From Candidatus Dadabacteria bacterium (GTDB lineage Bacteria; Desulfobacterota_D; UBA1144; Nemesobacterales; CSP1-2), in the NCBI GenBank assembly GCA_022615255.1, contig JAKEHC010000172.1, positions 1-15,131 of the forward strand: a stretch of DNA of 15,131 nt, written 5' to 3'. Made by a program: the position numbers and the translations under genes. The notes beneath the pieces are model-generated. The model saw only the letters and a list, made by a program, of their open reading frames with translations, searched no databases and was not told where the DNA came from. Shown in pieces: positions 1 through 8,093 of this stretch (positions are counted from its first letter, which is position 1; each line of letters begins with the position of its first letter).

Positions 1-24
1 CTTAATATAGCAGAACCTTCTGTT

Positions 25-55
25 TTGGTAATTAGAATTCTGGTGTTAATATAAT
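25..55 (+). promoter_or_regulatory. Possible promoter for the plus-strand GT genes
   Basis: A perfect TATAAT lies at 50-55, and a partial -35-like TTGGTA lies at 25-30. The 19-base spacer is longer than the usual 17. The first gene starts at 72, so a start site near 62 would leave a very short leader without a clear Shine-Dalgarno sequence. In an AT-rich region a TATAAT match is easy to get by chance, and the window begins just upstream, so this is tentative. Confidence 0.3.
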
Positions 56-71
56 TTTTATCCTTAAGAGA

Positions 72-2012
72 ATGGATCTAACGGTAATCATCCCAACCTA
101 TAACGAAGCCATGAATGTACCGATTCTCATTGAGAGGATATACCGGGTATTTCGTGAATACTCATTAGAAGGAGAACTAATAATCGTTGACGACGACTCT
201 CCTGATAGAACCTGGGAAGTCGCCCAGCAACTCAAAAGCGTTTATAACAACCTTGAGGTACTAAGAAGATTTGAAAAGAGAGGGCTTTCCTCAGCAGTAT
301 TAGATGGAATGCAATTGGCTAGAGGCAACATAATCGGAGTTATGGACGCGGACTTAAGTCATCCGCCTGAGAAGATACCAGAGCTAGTAAAACCGATAAT
401 ATCTGGAGATTCAGACCTCGTAATAGGGAGTAGATACGTGGAAGGAGGGGACATACAAAATTGGCCTCTTAGGAGAATGTTTTCATCTAAATTAGCCACA
501 CTTTCCGCAAGAGGGCTCACCAATATTAAGGACCCGATGTCGGGTTTTTTCTTTTTTAGAAAAGAGGTAATAGAGGGCGTAGAACTCAGCCCAAAGGGAT
601 TTAAGATAGGTCTTGAGATTCTAATAAAGGGCAGATACAAAAATCCAATCGAGGTTCCTATTCTCTTCATCGACAGAAAATATGAGGCAAGCAAGCTAAG
701 TAGCGGAGTGATTTTGGAGTATTTCTCACAAATTTTAGAGCTGTATGTCTATAGGTTTTTCAGGGCAGAACTGATAACGAAACTCCTGTCCTTTTCAAAA
801 AGCCATATATATATCATAGTCGCTTTGCTCCTTTTCCTGGTAACGTTTACCGTTTACTACTTTACTGGCGAAGGTGGAGCGACACCATACCATTACTTCG
901 TTCCGCTTGCCGATGCCTTTTTGCACGGAAGGTTGTATTTATTAGAAAAACCCACTTGGTTAAATGAGCTGATTCCCCTAAATGGAAGGTTTTACGTTAT
1001 TTATCCGCCAATGCCTGCGATTCTTCTTCTACCACAGGTTGCAATTTCCGGAGTCGAGGCTAGCCAAACACTTGCGTCTGTTTTTTGGGGAAGCATAAAC
1101 GTTACCCTAATTTATTTCCTTATGAAAAAACTTACCGACAATCGAAGATTACAAATTTGGATGGCTCTTCTCTTTGGATTCGGAACAATTCACTGGTACC
1201 TTGCGAGTATTGGAAAGGCTTGGTTCTTTGCTCAGGTAACTTCCTTTCTCTTCCTAACCCTCGCGATTTATGAAACCCTTACAAGAAAACGACCCTTACT
1301 TATAGGCCTGCTGCTCGGAGCCTCTTACTGGTCAAGGATTCCCGCGATTCTATCCCTCCCGTTCTTTATCATTATGTTATCGGATGAGTGGCTCAGCAAA
1401 TCTAATGTATCTTCTTTTTTCAGAAGAATTAATCTTGTACCCCTTATTAAATTAGGTTCAGGGGTAGGCATATTTATTATATTGAATTTTATCTACAATT
1501 ACCTTCGATTCGATACACCACTCGATATCGCATATTCAATACAGACTAAAGAAGAACCATGGTGGTATCCGAAGGGATTTTTTAATATATCCTATATCCC
1601 AACACATCTTTGGATTTTTTTTCTTAAACCGCCAATTTTTACATCTAATCCCCCCTATGTAATGCCCTCACTAATGGGTATGTCAATACTATTAACAACG
1701 CCAGCTTTTGTATATTCAGTTTTTGCAGGGATTAGAAACAAACTCGCTATCGCCTGTTGGTCAGCAATTGTCCCTATAGCTCTCTTGCATTTTACCCATG
1801 GTGGGACCGGCTGGATGCAGTTCGGCTATCGTTATGCCGTGGATTACTATCCTTTTTTACTCGTGCTTACCGCAGTTGGAATGAAATCCACTCTGGGTAA
1901 TGATTCTGACCTGACTTGGGATCAAAAGCTTCTCATCTGTTTTGGTATCCTGGTGAATCTCTGGGGAGTCATCTGGATTAATAAATTCGGATGGGGAGAC
2001 CTCTGGGGTTGA
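72..2012 (+). CDS. GT2 polyprenyl-phosphate sugar transferase fused to a GT-C-like membrane domain
   Basis: This is a two-domain protein of 646 residues. Residues 1-230 are a dolichyl-phosphate-mannose-synthase-like GT2 domain: the N-terminal VIIPTYNEA, the nucleotide-binding DDDSPD (40-45), the metal-binding DADLSHPPE (92-100) and DPMSGFF (154-160) are all visible. Residues 245-646 contain about nine or ten hydrophobic spans with conserved loops, including ADAFLHGRLYL (280-290, D281 acidic) and YPPMPAILLLP (311-321). This half aligns throughout with the next gene. GT2 enzymes of this type move a sugar from a nucleotide onto polyprenyl phosphate in the cytoplasm. The membrane half resembles GT-C transferases, which use such lipid-linked sugars outside the membrane, so one chain may make and use the donor (inference). 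The start at 72 follows an in-frame stop at 33-35; the ribosome site is weak. The GT2 call is firm; the exact role of the membrane half is not. Confidence 0.85.
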   Translation: MDLTVIIPTYNEAMNVPILIERIYRVFREYSLEGELIIVDDDSPDRTWEVAQQLKSVYNNLEVLRRFEKRGLSSAVLDGMQLARGNIIGVMDADLSHPPEKIPELVKPIISGDSDLVIGSRYVEGGDIQNWPLRRMFSSKLATLSARGLTNIKDPMSGFFFFRKEVIEGVELSPKGFKIGLEILIKGRYKNPIEVPILFIDRKYEASKLSSGVILEYFSQILELYVYRFFRAELITKLLSFSKSHIYIIVALLLFLVTFTVYYFTGEGGATPYHYFVPLADAFLHGRLYLLEKPTWLNELIPLNGRFYVIYPPMPAILLLPQVAISGVEASQTLASVFWGSINVTLIYFLMKKLTDNRRLQIWMALLFGFGTIHWYLASIGKAWFFAQVTSFLFLTLAIYETLTRKRPLLIGLLLGASYWSRIPAILSLPFFIIMLSDEWLSKSNVSSFFRRINLVPLIKLGSGVGIFIILNFIYNYLRFDTPLDIAYSIQTKEEPWWYPKGFFNISYIPTHLWIFFLKPPIFTSNPPYVMPSLMGMSILLTTPAFVYSVFAGIRNKLAIACWSAIVPIALLHFTHGGTGWMQFGYRYAVDYYPFLLVLTAVGMKSTLGNDSDLTWDQKLLICFGILVNLWGVIWINKFGWGDLWG

Positions 2013-2071
2013 TTCTTGGATTTAACATCTGGGAATCTTTCACTTTAGAACTTTGGGTGAATATCGGAATC

Positions 2072-3283
2072 ATGCAAAATCCAAAATCTGAAGACAGACG
2101 GTTCTCTATCATAGTTTGTATTCTGCTATTCGTTATAACATTTTTAATATACTACTTTACAAGCGAGGGGCTACCAACTGCCTATAACAATTTTGTCCTC
2201 CTTGCCGAAGCTTTTCTGCACGGAAGGCTTTACTTAACGGAGGATCTTAAGTGGATTGAGTTAGCCTTTTATGAAGGCAGGTACTATATCCTTCCCCCAC
2301 CCATGCCTGCCATACTCCTTCTTCCCTTCGTGGCTATTTTCGGTTTATCCACGAATCAGACACTTGCATCAATATTTATTGGAAGCCTGAATATCCCTAT
2401 TGCATTTTTGGTTGTTTGTAAAATCACCCAACAGCGCGCCATAAGGTTTTGGACAACAGCGATGTTCGGATTCGGAACAATACACTGGTGGCTTTCCACT
2501 GCTGGCGGAGTCTGGTCTTTCTCTCAGGTTACCTCAGTTACCTTTCTACTCCTTGCAATTTACATAACGCTTTTAGGAAAACGCCCTTTTTTAAGCGGTG
2601 TTTTCTTAGGTGCTTCTTATTGGTCTCGACTTCCAACCATTCTTTCCCTACCCTTTTTCATAGTTATGTACTCAGATAAGTGGTTAAAAAGACCCGGAGA
2701 ATCATCAATATTAAAGAGAATTAACTTAAAGCCCCTTATCTACCTTGCTCTTGGTGTCGGAATATTCGTCCTTCTAAACTTCATTTATAATTTTGTGAGA
2801 TTTGGCACCCCATTAGATGTCGCTTACTATCTAAAGCCAGGGATATTTGACGAACACTGGTATGAAAAAGGGATATTTGACATTACTTATATCCCACGCC
2901 ATCTTAGAATAATATTTGCAGCCTTTCCGATTTTTCTTCCAAAAGCGCCCTATGTCATGCCCTCATGGGGAGGGATGGCAATCTGGATTACCACTCCCGC
3001 TTTTATCTATGCCCTATTCGCTGGTATAAGAAACAAACTTGCTATCGGATGTTGGATTTCCATTCTGCTGATAGCAATAGTTGAATTTACGCATGGAACT
3101 ACAGGTTTTTCCCAGTTTGGTTATAGATTTGCAGTAGATTTCTACCCCTTTTTATTTTTACTGACTGTAAAAGGGATAGGCGACAGGATTAGATGGCACC
3201 ATAAGGTTCTTATTACTATCGGTGTGCTTGTAAATCTCTGGGGGGTTTTATGGATTAACAAGTTCGGATGGATAGGATGGTAG
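2072..3283 (+). CDS. Free-standing paralogue of the GT-C-like membrane domain
   Basis: This 403-residue integral membrane protein aligns over its whole length with residues 245-646 of the preceding protein. Shared blocks include AFLHGRLYL, PPMPAILLLP, FGFGTIHWW/Y, GASYWSR, AGIRNKLAI and the C-terminal LVNLWGV followed by WINKFGW. It lacks the GT2 domain. The reading frame is open back to ATG 1991, inside the previous gene. I prefer ATG 2072 because similarity to the paralogue begins there and the extra 27 residues have no counterpart; neither start has a strong ribosome site. The acidic loop residue is E46 here where the paralogue has D281. The likely role is a periplasmic-face sugar transferase using a polyprenyl-phosphate sugar, inferred from fold and context only. 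The gene lies 59 bases after the previous one and is probably co-transcribed; its 3' end overlaps the next start. Confidence 0.75.
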   Translation: MQNPKSEDRRFSIIVCILLFVITFLIYYFTSEGLPTAYNNFVLLAEAFLHGRLYLTEDLKWIELAFYEGRYYILPPPMPAILLLPFVAIFGLSTNQTLASIFIGSLNIPIAFLVVCKITQQRAIRFWTTAMFGFGTIHWWLSTAGGVWSFSQVTSVTFLLLAIYITLLGKRPFLSGVFLGASYWSRLPTILSLPFFIVMYSDKWLKRPGESSILKRINLKPLIYLALGVGIFVLLNFIYNFVRFGTPLDVAYYLKPGIFDEHWYEKGIFDITYIPRHLRIIFAAFPIFLPKAPYVMPSWGGMAIWITTPAFIYALFAGIRNKLAIGCWISILLIAIVEFTHGTTGFSQFGYRFAVDFYPFLFLLTVKGIGDRIRWHHKVLITIGVLVNLWGVLWINKFGWIGW

Positions 3284-4500
3284 ACGTTAATAAAAGAGAA
3301 ATAGCTATCGTCGCTATATTATTAATTCTAGGTTTTTTAATCCGTATAGCAATATCAAATAACCAGGGTTTTGCCTGGGATGTCTTAACACATATAAGAT
3401 GGGCGAAGTCTCTATTTGAATATGGCTTGTCTAATGCCTATGAGAAATCCAATAGTAATTTGCCCCCTGTATTTATGTATATTCTGTACCTATTTAGCTA
3501 TCCTATAGCAAAACTAGGGGATTATTCCTCCCTATTTGCGAAATTACCCGGAATTATCTCAGACATAGGCATATCAATAGTTATCTATTTATTCGTAAAA
3601 AGAAAGCTAGGAGTTGAAAACCTGTCAAAAAATTCACCGTTAATTTCGATGACCTTATTCTTATTTAATCCAGCTATAATCTTTGCCTCCGCAATATGGG
3701 GGAAATGGGACGATTCTCTATTATCGTTTTTTTTACTGCTTACTATCTATTATCATAACACCTATAAAGAAGGAATCTTTTACGCCCTAGCAATTCTCAC
3801 TAAGCTCCATGGGATAATCCTAGCGCCCATACTCTTAAGGAATAAAGATCTTCCTAAATTAATCGTCCCCTTTGTCTTAACATCCATCTTAATTCTTATA
3901 CCCTTTTTTTCTCATCTTAAAATACTCTATGAGGAAGTAGTTATCAGGTCAATAAACCAACCTCCTCATATTACAATAAGCGCCTATAACTTTTGGTGGT
4001 TATTTAACTGGAGCGGCTGGGGAAAGGAATGGTTTGATGCCCCCAGGGACACCAATATGTATTATTTCATAATTCCCAAATATTTCGGACTGCTTGTATT
4101 TATCTCGATCTTAGCTCTTTTAATTATATATATAAAACAAAAGGATTATAAAATGGAATCTATATGCTTTGGGTCATTTTTTATCTATTTTACATCTTTC
4201 TTGTTCCTTACAAGGGTTCATGAAAGATATATGTATTATTGCATTCCATTTTTAGCCTTACTTTTAAATGATAAAAAATTTCTTTATACATATATAATCT
4301 TATCTATAACCTTTTTCCTTAATCTCTATTTTGTGTATGAACAAAACTATCCCACTTACTTCCCTTTACTTTATAAGATTAAAGCCTTAACGATTGGAAT
4401 TTCATTAATAAATTTATCTGTTTTTATATATATGTTTGCTCAATTGATTAAGCGCATCACTTTGCCCCCCAGCAAGACTGGTGAGCTAGCATCAAACTAA
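3268..4500 (+). CDS. Gpi18-like GT-C membrane glycosyltransferase
   Basis: This 410-residue protein is strongly hydrophobic, with about ten spans. It has the layout of the Gpi18/PIG-M-like mannosyltransferase group: a first loop with an acidic residue (AWDVLTHIRWA, D38), the LPGIISDIGIS segment near 93-103, FNPAIIFASAIWGKWDD (133-149) and a late TRVHERYMYY motif. These positions match the two minus-strand paralogues at 6662-9533, but overall similarity is clearly lower, so this is a distant relative. WGKWDD replaces the commoner WGQxDS. Family members transfer a sugar from a polyprenyl-phosphate donor on the outer face of the membrane; substrate here is unknown. The start is ATG 3268 or the in-frame ATG 3277, overlapping the previous gene by 16 or 7 bases, which suggests translational coupling. 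It is the last gene of the plus-strand group. Confidence 0.75.
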   Translation: MDRMVDVNKREIAIVAILLILGFLIRIAISNNQGFAWDVLTHIRWAKSLFEYGLSNAYEKSNSNLPPVFMYILYLFSYPIAKLGDYSSLFAKLPGIISDIGISIVIYLFVKRKLGVENLSKNSPLISMTLFLFNPAIIFASAIWGKWDDSLLSFFLLLTIYYHNTYKEGIFYALAILTKLHGIILAPILLRNKDLPKLIVPFVLTSILILIPFFSHLKILYEEVVIRSINQPPHITISAYNFWWLFNWSGWGKEWFDAPRDTNMYYFIIPKYFGLLVFISILALLIIYIKQKDYKMESICFGSFFIYFTSFLFLTRVHERYMYYCIPFLALLLNDKKFLYTYIILSITFFLNLYFVYEQNYPTYFPLLYKIKALTIGISLINLSVFIYMFAQLIKRITLPPSKTGELASN

Positions 4501-4524
4501 ATTGGGCAAGCCCATACCCAATTT
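4499..4524 (+). terminator. Candidate terminator hairpin after the plus-strand GT genes
   Basis: An 8-base perfect inverted repeat, AAATTGGG (4499-4506) with CCCAATTT (4517-4524), encloses a 10-base loop and starts inside the stop codon of the preceding gene. No run of T follows, so it is a weak intrinsic terminator at best. Its position between convergent genes supports the reading. Confidence 0.4.
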
Positions 4525-4620
4525 GTTAACAGATTCAATAGCGCCTAGTCGAGATGTGCCCAGTCATTATGTAGAAATACTTTTGCCCCACCTTCAATCC
4601 ACTTACCTAATCTAGTAGAT
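4525..4620. other. Intergenic spacer between convergent gene groups
   Basis: This spacer separates the ends of the plus-strand and minus-strand groups. I see no RNA gene and no gene with a start codon. On the minus strand a short frame from 4634 down to a TAG at 4545 reads like protein (it includes GKWIEGGAKVFLHNDWAHLD) but has no start codon. It could be the decayed tail of a lost gene, or chance. Confidence 0.4.
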
Positions 4621-5247
4621 TTACTTCTTGAAAACTATGAATTTATATCCCAGGAAGTTCCAGAAGACTGAAATAACAACAGCTATAAAGGCGCCAATGT
4701 TTGCCCAGAGCCTTGGCGAGATTTCACCCATAGGACTAATAACATTTACAATAAAAGAAGCTACAATCACGTTGATTCCAAATCCAACCCCGCTTATTGT
4801 TAAAAACTGTAAGAACTGCTTTCCTGTTTCGCTAGTCTCATGGCTCTCAAACGTCCAGAATCTATTCCACAAATAGCTGTTTGAAACCGCAACTATGAAA
4901 GAGACAGCTTTAAAAAGAGAATAAAGATAGCCTCTTTCTACCCCCGTAAGGAATATCAAAAGATTCAGTATTCCAAAATCTATAGCTGAATTTGATAGCC
5001 CGATTGTTATAAACTTTCCAAATTGAAATAAAACAGGACGCCTTTTCCCCAAACGAAACGTTCCATAAACCCCTATTATCGCTAACGCAGGGAGAATAAG
5101 GAATATCAGCCACTTAGACCTTATAAAAATATCGAATATTGGAACATCTCGCTCAAGGTTCTTTGAGATAAAGATGAGAAAGACCGCGACAATCTCTCCC
5201 AAGATTAGACTGCTCATTATGTCCGATTTTCTGAATACATTCACCAT
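4621..5247 (-). CDS. GtrA-family membrane protein with N-terminal extension
   Basis: This 208-residue protein has a typical four-span GtrA domain from about residue 76 to the C-terminus: QFGKFITIGLSNSAIDFGI at the first span, SNSYLWNRFWTFES after the second and a final NFLGYKFIVF. GtrA-like proteins are thought to move polyprenyl-phosphate-linked sugars across the inner membrane or assist their transfer. Residues 1-75 add about two more hydrophobic segments (near 12-28 and 47-65) and a basic GKRRP linker, making the protein longer than the usual 120-150 residues. It sits 25 bases after the PMT gene at the end of the minus-strand block, where a flippase for the donor lipid would fit. ATG 5247 is the first start; the upstream AGGT is only a weak ribosome site. 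Confidence 0.85.
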   Translation of the reverse strand: MVNVFRKSDIMSSLILGEIVAVFLIFISKNLERDVPIFDIFIRSKWLIFLILPALAIIGVYGTFRLGKRRPVLFQFGKFITIGLSNSAIDFGILNLLIFLTGVERGYLYSLFKAVSFIVAVSNSYLWNRFWTFESHETSETGKQFLQFLTISGVGFGINVIVASFIVNVISPMGEISPRLWANIGAFIAVVISVFWNFLGYKFIVFKK

Positions 5248-5272
5248 TATGGACCTATAACTGTATCACAAT

Positions 5273-6598
5273 TTATCTCCACGCCCTTAGCCAAAAATAA
5301 CCTTCAATCGAGGTGTTTGAGACTGGTATTGCCGCTAATATAGGGTAGAAGTAAATAAACATACCTAACGCTACTGCAAGATACAGGATGACAAAAACCT
5401 TTCCGTAGCGGAATTTTTCCCAGATTAAATTAAGAAAATAAGCTATTATTAGAAGAAAAAAGGGAAGCGAAGGGAGAAAATGGTAGAGAAACACCAGCTT
5501 TCTAGGGGAAAGAGCCCATGGGAGCCAGTAAGCAAAAACGCTAAGTGTTACAAAAGCTAGCGCTGGCAGCTCCTTACGTATGACTTGAACAACGCTCAAG
5601 ATTAGAAAAACGCATCCCGTCCACCAGATAAATGGGTTCCCAATAGCATAAATGTGAGAGCTCTCTTCTGGTCCGCTCCCAAGATATAAATAAACTGATC
5701 TAAGAAGAATGGGCCATTTCCACCAAGAAGCCTGATAGGGATGTGTTGCAGTAAGCCCCTTATGGTAGCCATACATATTGCTTTGAAGATTTATAAAATC
5801 ACTCAAGGAATTCCCATAAAGAAAAAATGGAAGGTATGTTATCATGTAAACCACGAATGGAATAACTATGAATATAATGATTATCCTAGGAATAATTTTT
5901 AAGCCTTGAAGGGTTATGGATCCCCTTTTCTTGGCATCCAAAAAACCCTCGCGGTAAAAGATGAATAAAAACGAGATAGCGCCTAAAAATTCAAGCGAAT
6001 ATACACCGCTCCATTTTACGGATACAGCGGCTCCGCAAAAAATACCGGAAAACACGAGAAAGGTGTTCTTTCGGGTCCTTGCGTATTTAACAAAAAAAAG
6101 TGACGCAAGCATAATGAAGCTCATAAGAAATATATCCACCATAGTTATCCGGCTTAGCACAAAGATGAACGATTCAAACGTGAATAGAAATGCGGCTATA
6201 AGGGAAGCCCTTTTGCTTTGAAAAAGCTCATAACAGAGTAAATAAATAAAGAGAGTCCCAAAGCCGCCGAAAATAGCCTGGAAGAAACGCCATCCAAATG
6301 CGTTATCGCCGAAAATCAAGATACCTATTGCGCTTAGCTCCTTTCCAAGATGCGGGTGCGACCATTCATAAGCAAACCCTTCGGGCGCCTTGCCTCCTAT
6401 CTCCCACCCGGCTCTATTTCCCTTTGCCATCTCCTGAGCCGTAAAGGCATAATAAATCTCGTCAAAATAGTAGCTATTTGGAACATCAAGACGATAAAGC
6501 TTGAGACCCAGGGTCAGAATGAGTAAAAAGAAAAGCAGTGCCTCGAACCTATATCTTGTAATGAACGCGTTAAGCGGCATATTAAACCAACTCTTCAT
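5273..6598 (-). CDS. PMT-family (GT39) protein O-mannosyltransferase-like enzyme
   Basis: This 441-residue multi-span protein carries the hallmarks of dolichyl-phosphate-mannose protein mannosyltransferases. The first loop has FDE (45-47, D46 and E47 acidic) and SHPHLGK (80-86), a variant of the usual HPPLGK. R150 and VD (154-155) follow, then SVKWSGVY (193-200). A late loop has THPYQASWWKWPIL (285-298), and YHFLPSLPFF and a Trp-rich C-terminus complete the pattern. The family transfers mannose from a polyprenyl phosphate to Ser/Thr of exported proteins on the periplasmic side. The length is close to that of actinobacterial members. The substrate is not known here. It starts 63 bases after the preceding transferase gene; ATG 6598 has no visible ribosome site, and ATG 6580 is an alternative. 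The His for Pro in the HPPLGK motif is unusual but conservative enough not to suggest loss of function. Confidence 0.85.
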   Translation of the reverse strand: MKSWFNMPLNAFITRYRFEALLFFLLILTLGLKLYRLDVPNSYYFDEIYYAFTAQEMAKGNRAGWEIGGKAPEGFAYEWSHPHLGKELSAIGILIFGDNAFGWRFFQAIFGGFGTLFIYLLCYELFQSKRASLIAAFLFTFESFIFVLSRITMVDIFLMSFIMLASLFFVKYARTRKNTFLVFSGIFCGAAVSVKWSGVYSLEFLGAISFLFIFYREGFLDAKKRGSITLQGLKIIPRIIIIFIVIPFVVYMITYLPFFLYGNSLSDFINLQSNMYGYHKGLTATHPYQASWWKWPILLRSVYLYLGSGPEESSHIYAIGNPFIWWTGCVFLILSVVQVIRKELPALAFVTLSVFAYWLPWALSPRKLVFLYHFLPSLPFFLLIIAYFLNLIWEKFRYGKVFVILYLAVALGMFIYFYPILAAIPVSNTSIEGYFWLRAWR

Positions 6599-6661
6599 TG
6601 GAATGAGTAATTATTGGCTCATATATTATCATATTAATTCTTTATAAAATATAATCAGACC

Positions 6662-8041
6662 CTAAGGGCTTTTTACCCTATAGGGCTTAAAGGAGTTCCT
6701 AATAAAATCCGTTAGAACAATAAGGAAGATGGTTAACAGGAGAGCAACTATTCCCGGTATATAGGGGTCCATTGAAGATGGGGAAAAACCTTGAATAGGA
6801 TTGTATTTTGTGTAGGCATAAATCATATTTGCCACATAAACGGCTGAAACAATCAGGTAAGATATAAAGTTTCTCCATGAGAGAAAAGAAATCGTCGTGA
6901 AAAACACAACCGTAGTAAGGAAGTGTCTTTCGTGGGCTCTAGTGACAAAGAGAAAAAGAGCAAAGAAGATAAGGGTTACAGCATAAAAACTGCGGATTGT
7001 GAGTGAAGAGCCATTTTCGGAGCAAAAAGCGTTTTGTTTTTCAAGAAGGTTAAATTGTTGAACCCTGATAAAATTTCGCCCGCTTAACTCAAACCTACAT
7101 AAAAAGCCAAGAATCAAGACATAGAAAACCCCAAACATAATAGTTCCCCACCTTTGATATGTGACATCAAGAAACGCATCTTGATCACTTTTCCACATTC
7201 CGTGCAACATACCCCAGAAATTAAATGCGTTGGCAGATGTATATTTGTATCCATTGTATGCCGTATAGAACCTATCTTTTATGAAGAGGAACGTCTCCTT
7301 GAAAATCCCCATTACACCATTGTTACTTAATTCGCCCCATATAAAAGGCAGTGAAATAAGCACTATTGTTATAATTGAAACAGCAATTATCTTTAGCACC
7401 AGTGTAGAGGTTTTTAAAACTAAGTCATCTTCATCCTTTCGTAAGAAAACCTCCCTCAGAATAAAAAATCCAATAACAGGGAAAATCACAAGGCTCTGTG
7501 GCTTTATCATGAATGCAACAACTATGAACAAACTTGATAAAACAAAACGTCTTCTGACCCCCAGTATAATTGAAGCGAGAATGGGAAGAGCGTGAACGGA
7601 ATCAACCTGCCCCCAAAACGTTGAGTTTGAAAGTGAAGCGGGGTTGAAAAAATAGGCTAGTGAAGCAATCTTGGCATTCTTTAAGCTAGTTATATTTCTA
7701 AGAACAAAAAAGATGAAGATTGAAATCCCAAGGTCTGAGAGATTTGCCGGAAGTTTAAAAAGTACTGTGTCAGGAATCTTGGGAAAGGCGCTATGTATAT
7801 GCTCAAGCAACCAGAGGATATACAAATACCCGGGCATATAATCACACCAGATCACATCATAAAACTGAGAGAATCCTACATTTGAAATACCTGTCGCCCA
7901 TGTTTTCCATGACCTAATATCACCATGTGTCAGATAAGGAGAGAGAAAAATCCTTGAAATAAAACCTACAATAATAAAAATCAAGAAAAAATGTAATTCC
8001 CTTCCTTTTGCCTCACCTCCTTTCTTAAATCCTGAATCCAT
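6662..8041 (-). CDS. Gpi18-like GT-C glycosyltransferase, copy B
   Basis: This 459-residue membrane protein has about ten to twelve spans. Its family marks are an acidic first loop (HGDIRSWKTWA, D41), CDYMPGYLYILW (66-77), KLPANLSDLGIS, FFNPASLSNSTFWGQVDS (131-148) and a late VTRAHERHFL. This is the pattern of Gpi18-like mannosyltransferases, which use a polyprenyl-phosphate sugar outside the inner membrane. It is a tandem duplicate of the gene just upstream, closely similar along nearly the whole length except a loop before the late HER motif. An AGGA at 8051-8054 stands nine bases before ATG 8041 and supports this start. The gap to the upstream gene is 52 bases, consistent with one transcript. 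Donor and acceptor cannot be read from sequence. Confidence 0.8.
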   Translation of the reverse strand: MDSGFKKGGEAKGRELHFFLIFIIVGFISRIFLSPYLTHGDIRSWKTWATGISNVGFSQFYDVIWCDYMPGYLYILWLLEHIHSAFPKIPDTVLFKLPANLSDLGISIFIFFVLRNITSLKNAKIASLAYFFNPASLSNSTFWGQVDSVHALPILASIILGVRRRFVLSSLFIVVAFMIKPQSLVIFPVIGFFILREVFLRKDEDDLVLKTSTLVLKIIAVSIITIVLISLPFIWGELSNNGVMGIFKETFLFIKDRFYTAYNGYKYTSANAFNFWGMLHGMWKSDQDAFLDVTYQRWGTIMFGVFYVLILGFLCRFELSGRNFIRVQQFNLLEKQNAFCSENGSSLTIRSFYAVTLIFFALFLFVTRAHERHFLTTVVFFTTISFLSWRNFISYLIVSAVYVANMIYAYTKYNPIQGFSPSSMDPYIPGIVALLLTIFLIVLTDFIRNSFKPYRVKSP

Positions 8042-8093
8042 CTCTCAGTTTCCTGCACTGCTTATATGTTCCATTAGCCACTCTTAGTATGCA

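Noticed and set aside
539..560. T-rich runs in the first gene as a possible frameshift site
   Set aside because: The reading frame continues through them with the expected GT2 sequence (DPMSGFF), so no shift is needed.
359..694. 111-codon open frame on the minus strand
   Set aside because: It lies entirely antisense to the GT2 domain, whose motifs are unmistakable, and has no ribosome site or recognisable content.
1991..2071. N-terminal extension of the second membrane protein from ATG 1991
   Set aside because: The 27 extra residues have no counterpart in the paralogue and begin inside the previous gene without a ribosome site; the ATG is a by-product of the duplicated 3' end.
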